Shown: positions 11,476 to 24,080, counted from the stretch's first letter. The stretch is DNA of 64,000 nt from Delphinapterus leucas (GCF_002288925.2 NW_022098001.1:19059310-19123309), one strand, 5' to 3'. Made by a program: numbers and translations. Notes: generated from the letters alone by a model not told the origin.

Positions 11476-11548
11476 CCCTGAGCACTTCTCACTTTTCTGC
11501 TTCTTTTTGCTGGCTGTTATCTGATTCACAGTCCATTGCTCCCAACTA

Positions 11549-11924
11549 CAGTCGGCCCTCCAAATCCCAGGTTCTGCCTCCCTGGATTCAACCAACTGCA
11601 GATTGAAAACATTCAGGAAAAAGAAAAATTCAAGAAAGTTCCAGAAAAGCAAAACTTGAATTTACTGTGTGCCAGCAACTATTTACACAGCATTTACATT
11701 GTATTTAAATTATTTACACAGCATTTACATATTAGTATTCGGTACTATAAGTAATCTAGAGATAATTTAAAGTACATGGGAGACTGTGCATAAGTTATAT
11801 GCAAATGTGCATAAGTTATATGCAAATGCTACGTACACTATTATACAAAAGGGACTTGAGCATCCTTGCATTTTGGTATTGGGGGTCTTGGAACCCATCC
11901 TCCATGGATACAGAGGGAAAACTG
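11549..11924 (-). mobile_element. MER2-like Tigger DNA transposon
   Basis: A complete non-autonomous element of the TcMar-Tigger group, related to MER2. It begins 'cagtcggccctccaaatccc' and ends 'ggatacagagggaaaactg', imperfect terminal inverted repeats, and is flanked by TA at 11,547-11,548 and 11,925-11,926, the expected target duplication. Body text such as 'acttgagcatcc', 'ataagtaatctagagataat' and 'gaaaacattcaggaaaaag' matches the family. It carries no transposase. Two internal perfect direct duplications are present (11,681-11,699 with 11,712-11,730; 11,786-11,806 with 11,807-11,827). Confidence 0.85.
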
Positions 11925-12330
11925 TACAACTTTTGTTATCTCCACTGATCAGCTCCAAGTGTTTTTTTTTTCCCTTCCAGTTTTATTGAGATATAATTAA
12001 CATACAGCACTGCTTAAAGTGTACAGCATAATAATTTGACTTATACACATCATGATTACCACAATAAGTTTAGTGAACACCTATCATCTCATATAGACAC
12101 AAAATAAAAAGAAAAAAACTTTTCTCCTAGAGATGAGAACTCAGGATTTATTTTCAACAACTTTCATGTATTACATACAGCAATGTTAATCATATTGAAC
12201 ATTATATCCCCAGTATTTATTTATCTTATAACTGGAAGTTTGTACCTTTTGACCACCTCCATTCAGTTCTCCCTTCCCCCACCTCTGGTAACCACAAATC
12301 TGATCTCTTATTCCATGAGTTTATTTTTTT

Positions 12331-12461
12331 TTAATTATTATTATTATTATTGGCTGTACCACACGGCTTGTGGGATCTTAGTTCCCCGACTAGGGATTGA
12401 ACCCTGGTTCTTGGCAGTGAAAGCACCGAGTCCTAACCACTGGATCACCAGGGTATTCCCA
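12331..12461 (-). mobile_element. CHR-type short SINE nested in old L1
   Basis: Antisense tRNA-derived SINE: T-rich and (ATT)n tail on the left, 'gggattgaaccctggttctt' (B box region) and 'ccaccagggtattccc'-like head on the right. The host L1 text 'agttta/agtttgtttatttttt' flanks both sides and may be the duplication. Confidence 0.75.
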
Positions 12462-12921
12462 AGTTTGTTTATTTTTTGGTGTAGAATTGACCTACAACAC
12501 CATGTTAGTTCCCGGCGTACAACATGACAATTCAATATTTCCATACATTACAAAATGATCACCATGGTAAGTCTAGTCACCATCTGTTATCATACAAAGA
12601 TATTACATTATTATTGACTATATTCTCCATGTTGTACATTTCACCCTGTGACTCATTTATTTTGTAACTGGAAGTTTATACCTCTCAATCTTCCTCAACT
12701 ATTTCTTTCCTCTCCCCACTCCTCTCCTCTCTGGCAACCACCTGTTTGTTCTCTGTATCTATGAGTCTGTTTCTGTTTTGTTATGTTTGTTCATTTGTTT
12801 TTTCTAGATTCCACAGTAAGTGAAATCATATGTATTTGTCTTTCTCTATATGACTTATTTCACTTAGCATAATACCCCCTAGGTCCATCCATGTTGTTGC
12901 ACATGACAAGATTTCGTTCTG

Positions 12922-12962
12922 TTTTCATGACTGGGTAATATTTCATTACCCAGTCATGAAAA
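12922..12962. repeat. Perfect 18-bp inverted repeat (hairpin)
   Basis: Arms 'ttttcatgactgggtaat' (12,922-12,939) and 'attacccagtcatgaaaa' (12,945-12,962) are perfect reverse complements around a 5-base loop. The left arm is normal antisense L1 sequence; the right arm stands where L1 copies elsewhere in the window continue with a 'ccattgtatatatgtaccac'-like sequence. Confidence 0.95.
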
Positions 12963-13159
12963 TACACACACCCCACACCCTCTTTATCCATTCATCTATG
13001 GATGGGCACTTAGGCTGCTTCCGTATTTTGGCTATTGTAAATAATGCTGCAATGAACACAGGGGTGCATATATCTTTTCGAACTAGTTTTGTTTTCTTTG
13101 GATAAATACCGAGGAGTGGAATTACTGGATCATCTGGTAGTTTTATTTTTAAATTTTCT

Positions 13160-13489
13160 TTTTTTTTAATTTTTGGATGTGTTGGGTCTTAGTTGCGGCA
13201 CACGGGATCTTCGTTGAGGCATGCGGGATCTTTTGTTGTGGTGCGCAGGCTCTTCATTGCAGCGTGCAGGTTTTCTCTCTCCAGTTATGGCACGTGGGCT
13301 CCAGGGTGTGTGGGCTCTGTAGTTTGCAAGCATGCAGGCTCTCTAGTTGAGATGCGCGAGCTCAGTAGTCGTGGCACATGGGCTTAGTTGTCTTGCGGCA
13401 TGTGGGATTAGTTCCCTGACCAGGGATCGAACCCACGTCCCCTGCACTGTAAGGTGGATTCTTTACCACTGGACCACCAGGAAAGTCCC
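13160..13489 (-). mobile_element. CHR-type tRNA-derived SINE nested in old L1
   Basis: Antisense full-length SINE: T-rich tail at the left, repeated 'gtagttgcggc/atgcgggatc' body units, 'ccctgaccagggatcgaacc' B-box region and head 'ccaccaggaaagtccc' at the right. Duplicated 'tatttttaa(a)tttt' at 13,145 and 13,490 marks the insertion site in the L1. Confidence 0.8.
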
Positions 13490-13595
13490 TATTTTTAATT
13501 TTTTGAGGAACCTCCATACTGGTTTCCATAGTGGCTGCACCAATTTACATTCCTACCAACAGTGCACAAGGGTTCCCTTTTGTCCATCCAGGTAT

Positions 13596-16329
13596 TTCTT
13601 AATGATCTCCCAGATGCTACTTGAGCAAACAAATGAAATCCTGCCTGTAGGAGCAAAGATTAAACTTCTTTCCTGTTCAATGATTTTTGGAAGTGCCCTG
13701 TTTAATCCTAGTTCTGGATTTGTCTAGCTCCAGCTGGGTATAGGGACACTGTTAGCTCATGAGGGAAACTCTCAGAGTCCCTGCCCATCTGCAGATTTTT
13801 GGAGGCCTGTGTTCTAATTGCTCTGACTTATGTCAGAAGTCCAAAGCTAGGTTTCTATTCTCATGTACATTAATCTCAAGATACAGGATCTTCCCATTTA
13901 GGAAAAGAATAATGAATGAAATGATTCCTGGCCACCTTTCAGCCTGCTCATCATTATGCCAAACGCTTCATCCTCCAAATGTTTCCAAAAAAGCCTATTT
14001 GAACTCTTTTTTGCTTTTATAACACCCTCCTTAGCTTTGGTAATCAGGCATCCACTCTTTGCCTCATACCATATGTACTGGCTTATTATGGAAGTCTAGT
14101 CCTGGCTGAAATAAACTGCATGGTTTGTGGCCATTGAGGGTGGGTATGAACTAGTTTTCATATCAGCTACCTGATAAATCTGGTAGCCTGATAAATCATG
14201 GCATCTATCATAGTCATGCTATTAAGGTTTATCAAGGCTTCATGTCACTTCCCCTTGAGGACTCATGACAGTCAAAAGCTGATTACTTTAACATGATTTA
14301 TTTCCAAACCACCAACAGCTCTTCAAATGACAGAAAGTTATCAGAAGTCTTTCAACAGCCAGCCTGACACTCTGGCCTATAAGCTTTAACTGGCTTTCCT
14401 AAGAACATTGTCTCTTAAGCAATTCTTCACTCTATAATTTTTAAGCCACTCAACACAGGCTGTACCAAACCAGCTTTCTCCAAATCCTCACTTGACTTCA
14501 GCTGAACACCCTGTTATTATTACTGAGAATAGGTTCCCTTATTCTCATCCTGTCAAGGAAGTACCAGGTGCATGTGTTACACTTAGGCAATGATGCAGTC
14601 CTCTTATCACCCACACAAGCACCCTAATGCAGCCTAAGTTCCTATAAGATACCTCTATCAGTCTGCTTTATCTTCCTCATTACAGTTCTGTCTGCTTCCT
14701 CATATCTGCCTCACATCAGTTTGTATATCTCATGACTTTTCAAGTGAAAAATTTAAACTTTTAACGGTATGCAAAGTTCTGTGCTTGCAGACAACAATCC
14801 TTGCTCTTTAGGAACTTATATTTAGAAGGATACAGGAGACATATGCCTTAATTACTGTGACGCCAATCAGCTGATTGTGTGATGTATCAGGAGTCCAGGC
14901 AAACCACAATAGAAGTTCAGAGGAAGAGCTCTCTGTCTGGGGCGGCAGAAGGCTTCACGGTGGAGACAGCATCTGAGCTAAGATGTGAAGGCTGGCTAGG
15001 GTTTTAAACCACAACTAAAATAGAAGAGTTGACATTCCAGGAAGAAGAAAATAGTCAAGTAAATGGAAGATCTGAAATTATATGTTTGGAAAACAATCAG
15101 CAGCCCATTTCTGGCTGAAAAAAAGAATACATGAAAAACAGTAAATCTAGACATTTTGGGGTCAACTTGTGGCATGCTTTGATTTTCCAAATTATAGAAC
15201 TGAATTAGTATGTATTAAAAATAAAATGGCAGGATTGGAGCAATGTTTTAGAGATGAATTTGATACTGAAATGCAGAGTCAGAAGGATGGAAAAATAGTT
15301 AAAAGATTACTGAAACAGTAGTAAAGCTCTCTTAGAAACAGGATTGTAAAATAACTGAGTGCTGTAAGGAATTATAAAATAAGTTATGTGATGAATACTA
15401 CGAAAAAATAGTATCAATGTATGACAACCAGTTAGCTATTTTAGACCTAATGGATGACTTAGAAAGAAAAGGAATGATAACACACTCCATTTTTGTATGC
15501 TATGCAGCATCTATCATTTTTCTTTGCATATAGTAGGTGTTCTATAAATATGGATTCAGATGCTCTATTTTTAATATCTGATTTCAACATTCAGGATATT
15601 TCTGGGTAAGCTAGTCTCAATTTTGTTGTAGCTAATTTAAAATGCTGGATTTATAACTACTGGAAATTGAAGTGCACTATAATACTATTGCTATATTATC
15701 ATTGAAATTCTTTGATAATTTATTACAGGTTTCACAGGGTATACCATCATAAATTTTAATCCTTACATTTTATCTTCAAGAGTAATACATACTTGTAACA
15801 AATTCACAGAATATAAGAGCATATGAAATAAAGGAAGCAAATTCCAACGCCCCTGGAAACCTGGCAGGTAACAACACGAGTCAAGTCTGACACAGAGAGG
15901 GTACATACCTTTTAAAGGGGGCAGCGTTTATCCAGCTCAAGCCAATTGTTGCCAGGCAGGAATATGGGTCCTGGGTTTCCAAATCTTATTTTAAGAGAAC
16001 TGGAAGTCCAGGTTTTCTCATGAATTCTTTTGATCTTTAAAACATTCTCTCTCTGTAAAAAATACATCTGCTAGTTGAATCAAGCTGGCAGGTCACCAGT
16101 TTGCAGTCTCTGATATGAAGTTAAAAAGTGAAAGTCTTTATGCTCTAGCCTCATTTCATAAAGATGTGCATTGCGGACAACTGATGCACTATGATATGAT
16201 GATTATGTCTATTAGTCTATAAATTGTTTTTTGAAATTAACAATAGATTGAAGACATTTTATATGCCAGCCTATGGAGATGCTCTTCTACTTCATCTCTT
16301 CCATCTTCCTTCTCTGGGCTCAGTTTTTC
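13596..16329. other. No recognisable gene
   Basis: Mostly unique-looking sequence. At 14,770-15,000 ('ttgctctttaggaacttata' and 'cagaaggcttcacggtggag') the text resembles an ancient interspersed repeat that I cannot name. At 15,520-15,560 there is a possible MIR/L2 tail ('catatagtaggtgttctata'). Confidence 0.4.
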
Positions 16330-17560
16330 ATTGTTGGAATTACATAATTAAATTACCTATTTGTACCACTTAAGGGAAATTTATATTATTTCCCTTTTTA
16401 AAAGTTACCATTGGTAACAGATGGACAGCCTTACAGGGGTATCATTCTTCTCTTGTGCTAACATGGATTCTGTGATGTGGTGTTGCTGGGTGAGTGAAAA
16501 GGCACGTGCATTTGAGATTTTAATAGATATTTCCAAATAGTACTCCAAAAACATACCTGGAGTGTTACAGAGTGCTAGATTTTATCATCTCTTGTAAATA
16601 CCAGATAGAATCTTACACATTTTTCTCAGCCTGATTAGAAATGTTGTATTTGATTATTTTTTACTGGTGAGGTCAAGTACCTTTCTCTACACTAATTGGT
16701 CATTTGTAGTCTTCAATAAATTGCTTGCTCATAGCTTTTGCTCATTTGTCTACTCATGTTGTTTGCCTTGGTTACTGATTTGCAGCTTAGTATTTTCTCC
16801 CATCCTGTTTGCTCTTGGCTATAGTTCATGTAGTTTACCTTTGGACTTTCTGCCTTTCACTGTATGGAAATGTTAATTTTTTATAAAATCAGATAAGATC
16901 ATCACATCACCAAATATTTCCTATGTGTCTTCTGAGTTCTAGGTCATACTTGGAAATGCCATTTTCTCTTCAAGATTATAAAAGTATTCACCCGCATTTT
17001 CTTGTACAGTAATATATATATATAATATACATAATATGCTTATATACATATTAAATACTACTATATTGAATTTAGATATTTAATCCATAAGAAATTTATT
17101 TTTCTAAATGGTTGGGGTAGGGATCTACATGGTTTCCTTCAAATGGTCCAACTGTCCAAATACCATTTGTTTGGGTAACTGGACCAGCTGATTTTAAGTG
17201 TCACCTTTGTTATATATGATTTCCCACACATATGAGTTTGTTTTTGTTCTCTCTATTCTGTGCTACTAATATATTTATCTATTCTAGTACCAGTATCAGA
17301 TTTTTAAATGTCTATAGCATTATACTACATTCTTATATACAGTAGGAAGCTCTTTTTTAAAAAATTTCTTGACTATGCTGAAGCTAAACATCATTTGACA
17401 GTGACTTTTCTGATTCGATAATACATCATGTATTACTATTAATCCAAGACTTCTACAATGTTAGTTGAAAAAGTTTGAGTTTATTCCTAGATATTTTATA
17501 ATCGGGGTTGTTGGTGAATGAGTTTTTCCTTTTTTCTTTTTATATAACTCATTACTTGGA
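16330..17560 (-). mobile_element. Ancient L1 ORF2 fragment
   Basis: Highly diverged antisense L1. Recognisable anchors are 'gtgcatttgagattttaata' (16,507), 'attggtcatttgtagtcttc' (16,696), 'gtattttctcccatcctgtt' (16,791), 'ccaaataccatttgtttggg' (17,156), 'tatctattctagtaccagta' (17,275) and 'gagtttattcctagatattt' (17,478), in the order expected for ORF2. No open frame survives. Confidence 0.65.
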
Positions 17561-18080
17561 TACAGCTGTCATATAAGAAATCTATAGTTATTTATAGTAT
17601 CTTTGGGGGGACCATTTTATCTAACTTAACTATTTCTAAGCAGATGATTTAGTCTCCTGTCCTGCAGGATGTTGAGGAGAAAATGATCAGTGAGTTGAGC
17701 TGCCACAGAAGGACGCTGAGGTTTTCGCAGCCTAGTATGTGTTTCTAAAAGTCTGGAAACTCTCAGGACTAGGTGGTGTTGATAATATACATTCTAAAGG
17801 AAATTAACTACTAGTTGAAAATAAATTAAGATGTTAGCATTGCATTCCAAAATAGACAGTGGCACTCAATTTAAAGTTCTAAAGAAAACTGTTATAAATG
17901 ATTATGCTCAGAGGCATTTGTCTGAAATGTTTGCACAATGATTCAGCACTTTATTAAGGTGAAATTTTAAAAAACTGATCATCAACTTGAGTCAATAAAC
18001 ATATGTTTTGTAAATGGACTTACACTGAAAGGTAAAAAACATCAAGTTCTTTTATAAGTGAATCTGACAAATATTTCCTG
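17561..18080. other. No recognisable gene
   Basis: AT-rich sequence with no assigned repeat or coding frame. Confidence 0.4.
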
Positions 18081-18084
18081 TAGC

Positions 18085-18290
18085 AATAGCAACCATTTAA
18101 ATTTTACAGAGCTTTGTAGTTTACCTGCAATCATTTAATCCTCAGAAAAATTCTATGAGATGGAAAACAAGGCTCTAGTGTTACCCTCACTTTCTCAATG
18201 AAGAAACTGAGGTTTAATGAGGTTAAATGAGTTGTCCAAATTTATATAACTCTTAAGTGGTAAAGTCAGGGTTTAGATGCAGATCCCCTG
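18085..18290 (-). mobile_element. MIR SINE
   Basis: Antisense MIR: 'atcatttaatcctcagaaaa', 'gaagaaactgaggtttaatg', 'aggttaaatgagttgtccaa' and 'taagtggtaaagtcagggtt' in order. Confidence 0.85.
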
Positions 18291-20060
18291 AAGCTTATAT
18301 CAATATGCATTGCAATCCACACTGCTACTTCCAAAAGGATCCAGCGTATTGTAAAATGACATATGAAATATCTTGATGATCTTGTCTTTGATCCTTGATT
18401 ACATGGCTGTGCAATCACACATGCAATCTGTGTGACCCCTATCTGACATTAACATTGCATGGGTACACCAAATTCTCCACCATGCAAGTCTGAATACTGT
18501 CTTTCTGCCATGGCCAATGAAAGATTTCATTAAAGCCCTCCAATGTTTTTTTGATATCCATATTGACTTTATGCTAAGCAATTGTGTTCTATATAATAAT
18601 CGATTACAACATAATTCCAAAAGAAGTTTTTTAGTATTTACAATCCTAAATTCAATGAGCTCTCTACTCTGCCATTGGCATGACAACTTCATGTTCACAA
18701 GGATTTGACATTTTTGAGTTTTACAATCTAGAATATTTTAAAAAGCATTTCTGAACTTTCCATAACAATTTTTTTCTTCAAATTGTGAGGCTGTAGAACT
18801 CCTTGTATATTATTTTTCCTGTCAAATGCCCTCTTCCCTGGTAGAGAAGGGCTGTAGAGAGGATGGAATATTAATGGATTAAATCTCAATGAATGTCCTA
18901 CTGACGGCTGGGGAACATACTTTTAAAAATTTAGTTAATTATACACTGAAACTTTCAAAAAAAATTGAGATTTGTTATGATTCTTACTTCTAAAACCCTC
19001 ACTTCCTCTCTTTTCCATCCCTTTCCTACCCCACCCTTGTCATATTACTTTTTCCTCAAATTCACCAGATCACCAGGGACTAACACATTTATTCTAAGCC
19101 ATCTCTATACAGCAAAGTGCTGGATAACAGGTATGAAAAGAGCCTTTCAAATATTTCTAGTTGAAGAATAATACAGATAAAAGAATATCTTAAGGATTAA
19201 CTTCTTAGTTCTATTTTGTGTTGGCTCCTGTCAAGCTTCCATAATTTGAACTTTGAATAAAAATACATATGACCTAAAAATTAGTAATCAAAATGAAGTA
19301 AAAGAAGTACCTTTCTGTGAAACTCTCAGAAAGTTGTACTTAAACAAGGAGAAGTCAGTATATCATATACTGTATTCAACACTTTTTTCAGATTACATGC
19401 CAGGGTTTAACAGAGCAAACTGTCAATCCTAATTATGGCTAGATTAAAACCTCTCTCTAAACCAGTGACTGTAGTGAAGACAAGGAATATCACATAAAAA
19501 TGTTTTCTCTTAAATAAAAAAGCCTATACATAGGGTTCTAACCAAAGCAATCCTTGTTTCATGCTTACAACTGAACTCCTTATAAAATGGAGATACGCTG
19601 TCATGTCATTATATATGTAGCACCTCAGGGAAAATATTGTCAAAGTAATAAACTTAGTAAAAATACATAAAACATTCACAAGTCTTTCCATATAATATTC
19701 TAGCATATGTTTAATAATTTTCTCACTTATTTCTATGAGTTGTTTACTGCTTACTTGGCTAAAGAGTAAGATATTACCATAATGAGTCAGAATAGTATAT
19801 TCCCTAAACAGAAAATTCTCTAAAGGTTTAGTTTCTTAGCATAACTTTTTGCCTGCTAATAAATGTTTAACAAGAACGCTCAGGTTGCTTGAGTGCAAGA
19901 GATATTAGTTATGTACCAAAAAAGTTTTAATTAAATATTAATTTTGACGTGAAGACATACCCCCTATATTCTCCACCAATAAAATAGGGCAAGTAGCCTC
20001 TGCAACAGTTAGAATTTTTCTATATTTTAGAGAAGAGGAAGTTGCTCAAAATAATAATTC
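18291..20060. other. No recognisable gene
   Basis: AT-rich, no assigned features. Short open frames on both strands show no domain or family resemblance. Confidence 0.4.
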
Positions 20061-20064
20061 CTGA

Positions 20065-20230
20065 AATATATTGGCATTTGCTATGTGCAGGAACTATGCT
20101 AACGATCTAACAGGATAGAAAATGGGTATTTACACCAATTTTTCAGCTAAGAGACCTGAAGTTGTGAAAGTCACTTGTTATAAATGGTAGGGACAGGATT
20201 CAGTCCAGGTCTACTTAAATTTAAAACCTG
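20065..20230 (-). mobile_element. MIR SINE
   Basis: Antisense MIR: 'tttgctatgtgcaggaacta', then 'aagttgtgaaagtcacttgt' and 'gggacaggattcagtccagg'. Strongly diverged. Confidence 0.65.
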
Positions 20231-21130
20231 AAGCTTCAACTAGACATACAGCTACCGAAGAGCACAGGGAATATCTGGCTTCCCCTGAACATATTTTTCA
20301 AAAGAATATGCCTTCTTCTTTTTAAGAAGAAAATTAGAACATTATGTTGATACAATGGTTATGATTACAATAGTGGCAGCAGCGTGAAAATAATAATGCC
20401 AGATTCTGGCAACAACCCTGCTTTAAATCACTACACTATAGTACTTTCCACGACACTGAGTACTTCATGAGGACTTTTTTTTTTTCTGTTTTATCTATTC
20501 ACCCATTGCCCGATTATTTGTTATTTCCTGGTTACCTTGTCTTCTAGCTTTAGAAATGACCTAGAAGTCAGACATCATTTTTTTAAAAAACTTCTCAGAG
20601 AGGAAATATGTGGTCCTCCTAGAATTCCTGGAAGGACTGGATTATCTTTCTTCTCCCACAATAATAGTACTGTCTTATGAAGAAAATGTCAGGAGGTCAT
20701 AAAACAGTTACTTTTCCTGATAGTGGTGGTAACTGCACCTAGATGTAGTCCTACTCTTTCACGTGCCCTAGTGACATATATTTTTAGGACATCTGGTAAG
20801 ATTCAGTAGGTTAGAGAAGCTTACAAACAATCTTGGGGTATTGAGTTACAGCTTCAAGGAAAAGAGCATGAATGTATCCACTGAATCATCACTACTAAAA
20901 AAAGACTTCAGAATCTCTCATAGTTAGACTTCGATTCATTAGGTTTGCAATAGCAAAGACTTTCTGCACACAAGTAGACAATAGACAGCTTGGTCAGGAA
21001 TTAAATATGATCCTGGACTTCACAAAGTTTGCTTATGACATTGGACAATGCTATAGTCTATTCAATGAAATGTCCTAGGCCTGAATCTGTGTTGGGACAG
21101 GTCGTTTGCAACTAAAATATTTATCCCACA
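20231..21130. other. No recognisable gene
   Basis: AT-rich, with an 11-T run at 20,475-20,485. Nothing assigned. Confidence 0.4.
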
Positions 21131-21134
21131 TCAT

Positions 21135-21592
21135 CTGGGTCTATTATAGGTTGAACTATGTCCCCTACAAATTTATATGTTGAAGATCTAACCTCCAGTA
21201 ACCTCAGAATGTGACCTTATTTAGAAACAGTCATTGCACATGTAATTAATTAAGATAAAATGAGGTCATATTGCAGTAAGGCGGGCTTCTAATCCAACAA
21301 GAACTCGTGTCCTTGTAAAAAGGGGAAATTTGGACACAGAGACATGCACACAAGGGTAATACCACGTGAACATGAAGACAGTTGGAGGTGATACATCTAC
21401 AAGTCAAGAAATGCCAGATTTCCTGCAAACCACCAGAAGCTAGAAGAAACACATGAAGATTATCCCTCACAGCCTTCATAAGAAACCAATCCTGCCAATA
21501 TCCTTGATATCAGTCTTCTGACAATAAATTTCTGTTTGAGCAGCCTAGTTTGTGGTGCTTTGTTATGACAGCCCTAGGAAACTTATACATGG
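21135..21592 (+). mobile_element. MLT1-type MaLR LTR
   Basis: Matches the mammalian apparent LTR-retrotransposon (MaLR) consensus in order: 'ggttgaactatgtcccctac', 'atatgttgaagatctaacct', 'gaatgtgaccttatttagaa', 'aagataaaatgaggtcatat', 'aaaccaccagaagctagaag', 'acaataaatttctgtttgag' (polyadenylation signal AATAAA) and 'gacagccctaggaaacttat'. It is a single LTR with no internal region beside it. Subfamily not resolved. Confidence 0.8.
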
Positions 21593-22885
21593 TCCTTCAA
21601 GAGAGATCTTCATTGATTTAGGATGAAATATATGTCTCTATGCCTTCAGAGGGTTGATATGAAAAACGTTGTTTAAATAATCCTTTATATTTTATAAAGC
21701 TATTGTTAAGATAGCCACACACTATGATAAAGACTATTATAATAAATTCCCATGTGGATTTAGTTGCAAGAAAAGTTTTGCCTTAGTATGCTTTTATATT
21801 TTCCTTTTTAATAGTGCCTCAATGTGCTTCCCTTCTTACTCTAGCACCCAGAAAGCTTGGAACCAAGTGTATTGCCCCAAAACTGAACACGTGTATCTGA
21901 AAACATCTACTCCTGAAATGAAAACATTTGCAAAACATCCTTTAGATGTTTCCTCTTGTTGTATCCTTACTTGCCTCATCTGAATGTAATTTGTAAGTAG
22001 TTTCAAAGCCTTTCAGAAAAGAAAAATCAATTTTTAAACAAAATGATAGCATATGTGCTCTAGAAGTTAGTCATAATTTGTGATAGTGTCAGAAAAATTA
22101 GAATTACTAGCTGGAGAACAGCGTTTGGGTAGCCGAGTACTGAATAGCTATTAATTCAGAAAAAAGTGTTGGGGTGGGGGGGGGTATGGGCACGGAATCA
22201 TCCCTTTGAGATCCAGGAAAACTCTTATAAAAGAGAAAGCATCAAAGACACAAAGATTTTTCCCATATTGTGTTTCGTCAGTTCATCAATAACATTACTT
22301 TCTGTGATTGGTTCATGATGTCTAGAAAAGGCTCACCTTTTTTTGTATAAAAACTGAAACAAGCAGAGGTAGTATATTAACGTCCTAGGAAGAAACAAAA
22401 AACAGTTAAGAGGAGGACTGATGGTGGCAAAAGCCTAAGCAGGGAAGTTGAATGATAATTGTGGCAGCAGAGCTGCAAGTAAACAGGCGTCTTGATGTCA
22501 AAATGAAGCGAGTCAATGAGTCAATACCAAATATCAATGAGGTCTGAGTCTGGTGATACAAACTGCAGCTTGCATCCCTGCACTGAAGCCCATTAAGCCA
22601 AAGACACAAGAAGTCCAGAAATACAGAGCATCGACAGTGATGCCACAGAACATGTGTGCAGAGAGCATAGCATGAAATTCAAGAATTCACCTTAACCTTA
22701 GTAATTCTCCAGATGATGCACAGCAGTATGCCAGGGCACATCAACCAACATATCCAAGCAGCTGGCAAAGTAGGTGGATGTTTAGAGTCACTGCATGTAG
22801 CTCAATGTTCATAAGCTGTGTCATAGCTCTATGTCATACCCCCTCTCCCTCAGCTACTACTGCATCTGTACCTAGGGCTCCATGA
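21593..22885. other. No recognisable gene
   Basis: AT-rich. Contains a G run (22,171-22,184 region, 'ggggtggggg' continued by further Gs), and an inverted CCAAT (gattgg, 22,306) 40 bases upstream of 'tataaaaac' at 22,346, which could be chance or a relic LTR promoter. Confidence 0.4.
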
Positions 22886-22889
22886 GCAG

Positions 22890-23070
22890 CCATGAGTTCC
22901 AGGCACTCAGATAATTTATGATCTCATGTCATGTTCACAATAATAGTATGAAATAGATTTTTTTAAAAAATCTTGTTTTAATGTAAGGAAACAGAGGATC
23001 TGAAACGTTAAGTAATTTGTTCAAGGTAACCCAGCTGATGAATGGCGGAGTGGTATTCAAACTTAGGTCT
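22890..23070 (-). mobile_element. MIR SINE
   Basis: Antisense MIR: 'gttccaggcactcagataat', 'ggaaacagaggatctgaaac', 'gttaagtaatttgttcaagg', 'gatgaatggcggagtggtat'. Confidence 0.8.
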
Positions 23071-23640
23071 GTTGGAATTTCAAGTGCTCCTACCCAGCCT
23101 TTCCAAAGAATCATTGCTATTGCTAACTCAATCATTGTCACTGCCCAGTTCGGAAATCTCCAGATCAATATTGTTATTTTTCTTCTTTAGGAGAGCATTT
23201 CTGGCTTTTCACAAAATGTCTTGCCCCCTTTACAGTCATCCCTGTCATTTCATTAATGTCACTTATTCTTCCCCTCCATAGTGCTGTTGATGGCAGCTTA
23301 TCTCTGGATACAAGGTCTTTTAGGAGAGGGTGGATAATTGTGTCTACTTGGAATCAGCTGTAAGTATGCCTTCTGATTTCTTCTCAGCATCTCAAAACGA
23401 TTGATTTTGTCCCTGGTGTGACCCAGTTGTCTTGCCCCTTTACAAAGCTGGAGATCTGGAGTCAAAGTAATTTAAGGTCTGAATTTGCTCTATGGAGAAA
23501 TTTCAACAGCTCTAGGCTCACACAATGGACAATGACAAGAGGGTCTTAGCATCTGCGGGGCATATGGGTCTGGCCACCACACTATGCCTTCTTTCTTTTA
23601 GCTTACATTATAGTATTTAAGTCAAGCAACTTAAATTGAC
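23071..23640. other. No recognisable gene
   Basis: Nothing assigned; open frames are short and lack family resemblance. Confidence 0.4.
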
Positions 23641-23644
23641 ACTC

Positions 23645-24080
23645 ATTGTAGTAGCCTGAATAATGACCAATTATGTCCATTTCCTAATCCCTGAGACTGT
23701 GAATGTTACCTTATACAGTAAAAGGGACTTTGCAGTTATGATTAAGGATTTTGACATAGATTATCCTGGATTACCTGGGTGGGTCATCAATATTATTACA
23801 ACTGTCTTTAAGAGAGACAGAGGGAGATTTGACTGCAAAGGATCAGGTGATGTGATGGATCTGATGATGCTATGAAGCTCTAGCAATAGAGAAGACAAGG
23901 AAAGGGATTCTTCCACCCAGAGTTTCCAAAAGGGAGTACAGCCCTGTTTACATGTTGACTTCAGCCCAGTGAAACCAAATTTCAGACTTCTGACTTCCAG
24001 AATTCTAAGTAAATGTATGTTGTTTTAAGCACCAAGTGTGTGTTAATTCATTATAGCAACCATAGGAAACCAATGAACAC
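23645..24080 (+). mobile_element. MLT1-type MaLR LTR
   Basis: A second MaLR LTR of a different subfamily: 'agcctgaataatgaccaatt', 'ctaatccctgagactgtgaa', 'aaaagggactttgcagttat', 'gattatcctggattacctgg', 'cagcccagtgaaaccaaatt', 'tgttgttttaagcaccaagt', 'gcaaccataggaaaccaatg'. No internal retroviral region is attached. Confidence 0.8.

Larger units (their letters stand above)
11965..13595 (-). mobile_element. Old L1 3' end, interrupted by two SINEs
   Basis: Antisense L1. The 3'UTR comes first ('ttttattgagatataattaa' at 11,980) and contains two similar blocks, each with 'aactggaagttt' and a 'tgtacc/tatacc' continuation (about 12,230 and 12,667). ORF2 C-terminal sequence follows from about 12,880 ('ggtccatccatgttgttgca', 'tggctattgtaaataatgct') to 13,595, where the element is 5'-truncated. 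SINEs at 12,331-12,461 and 13,160-13,489 interrupt it, and a perfect palindrome replaces part of it at 12,922-12,962. Confidence 0.8.
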
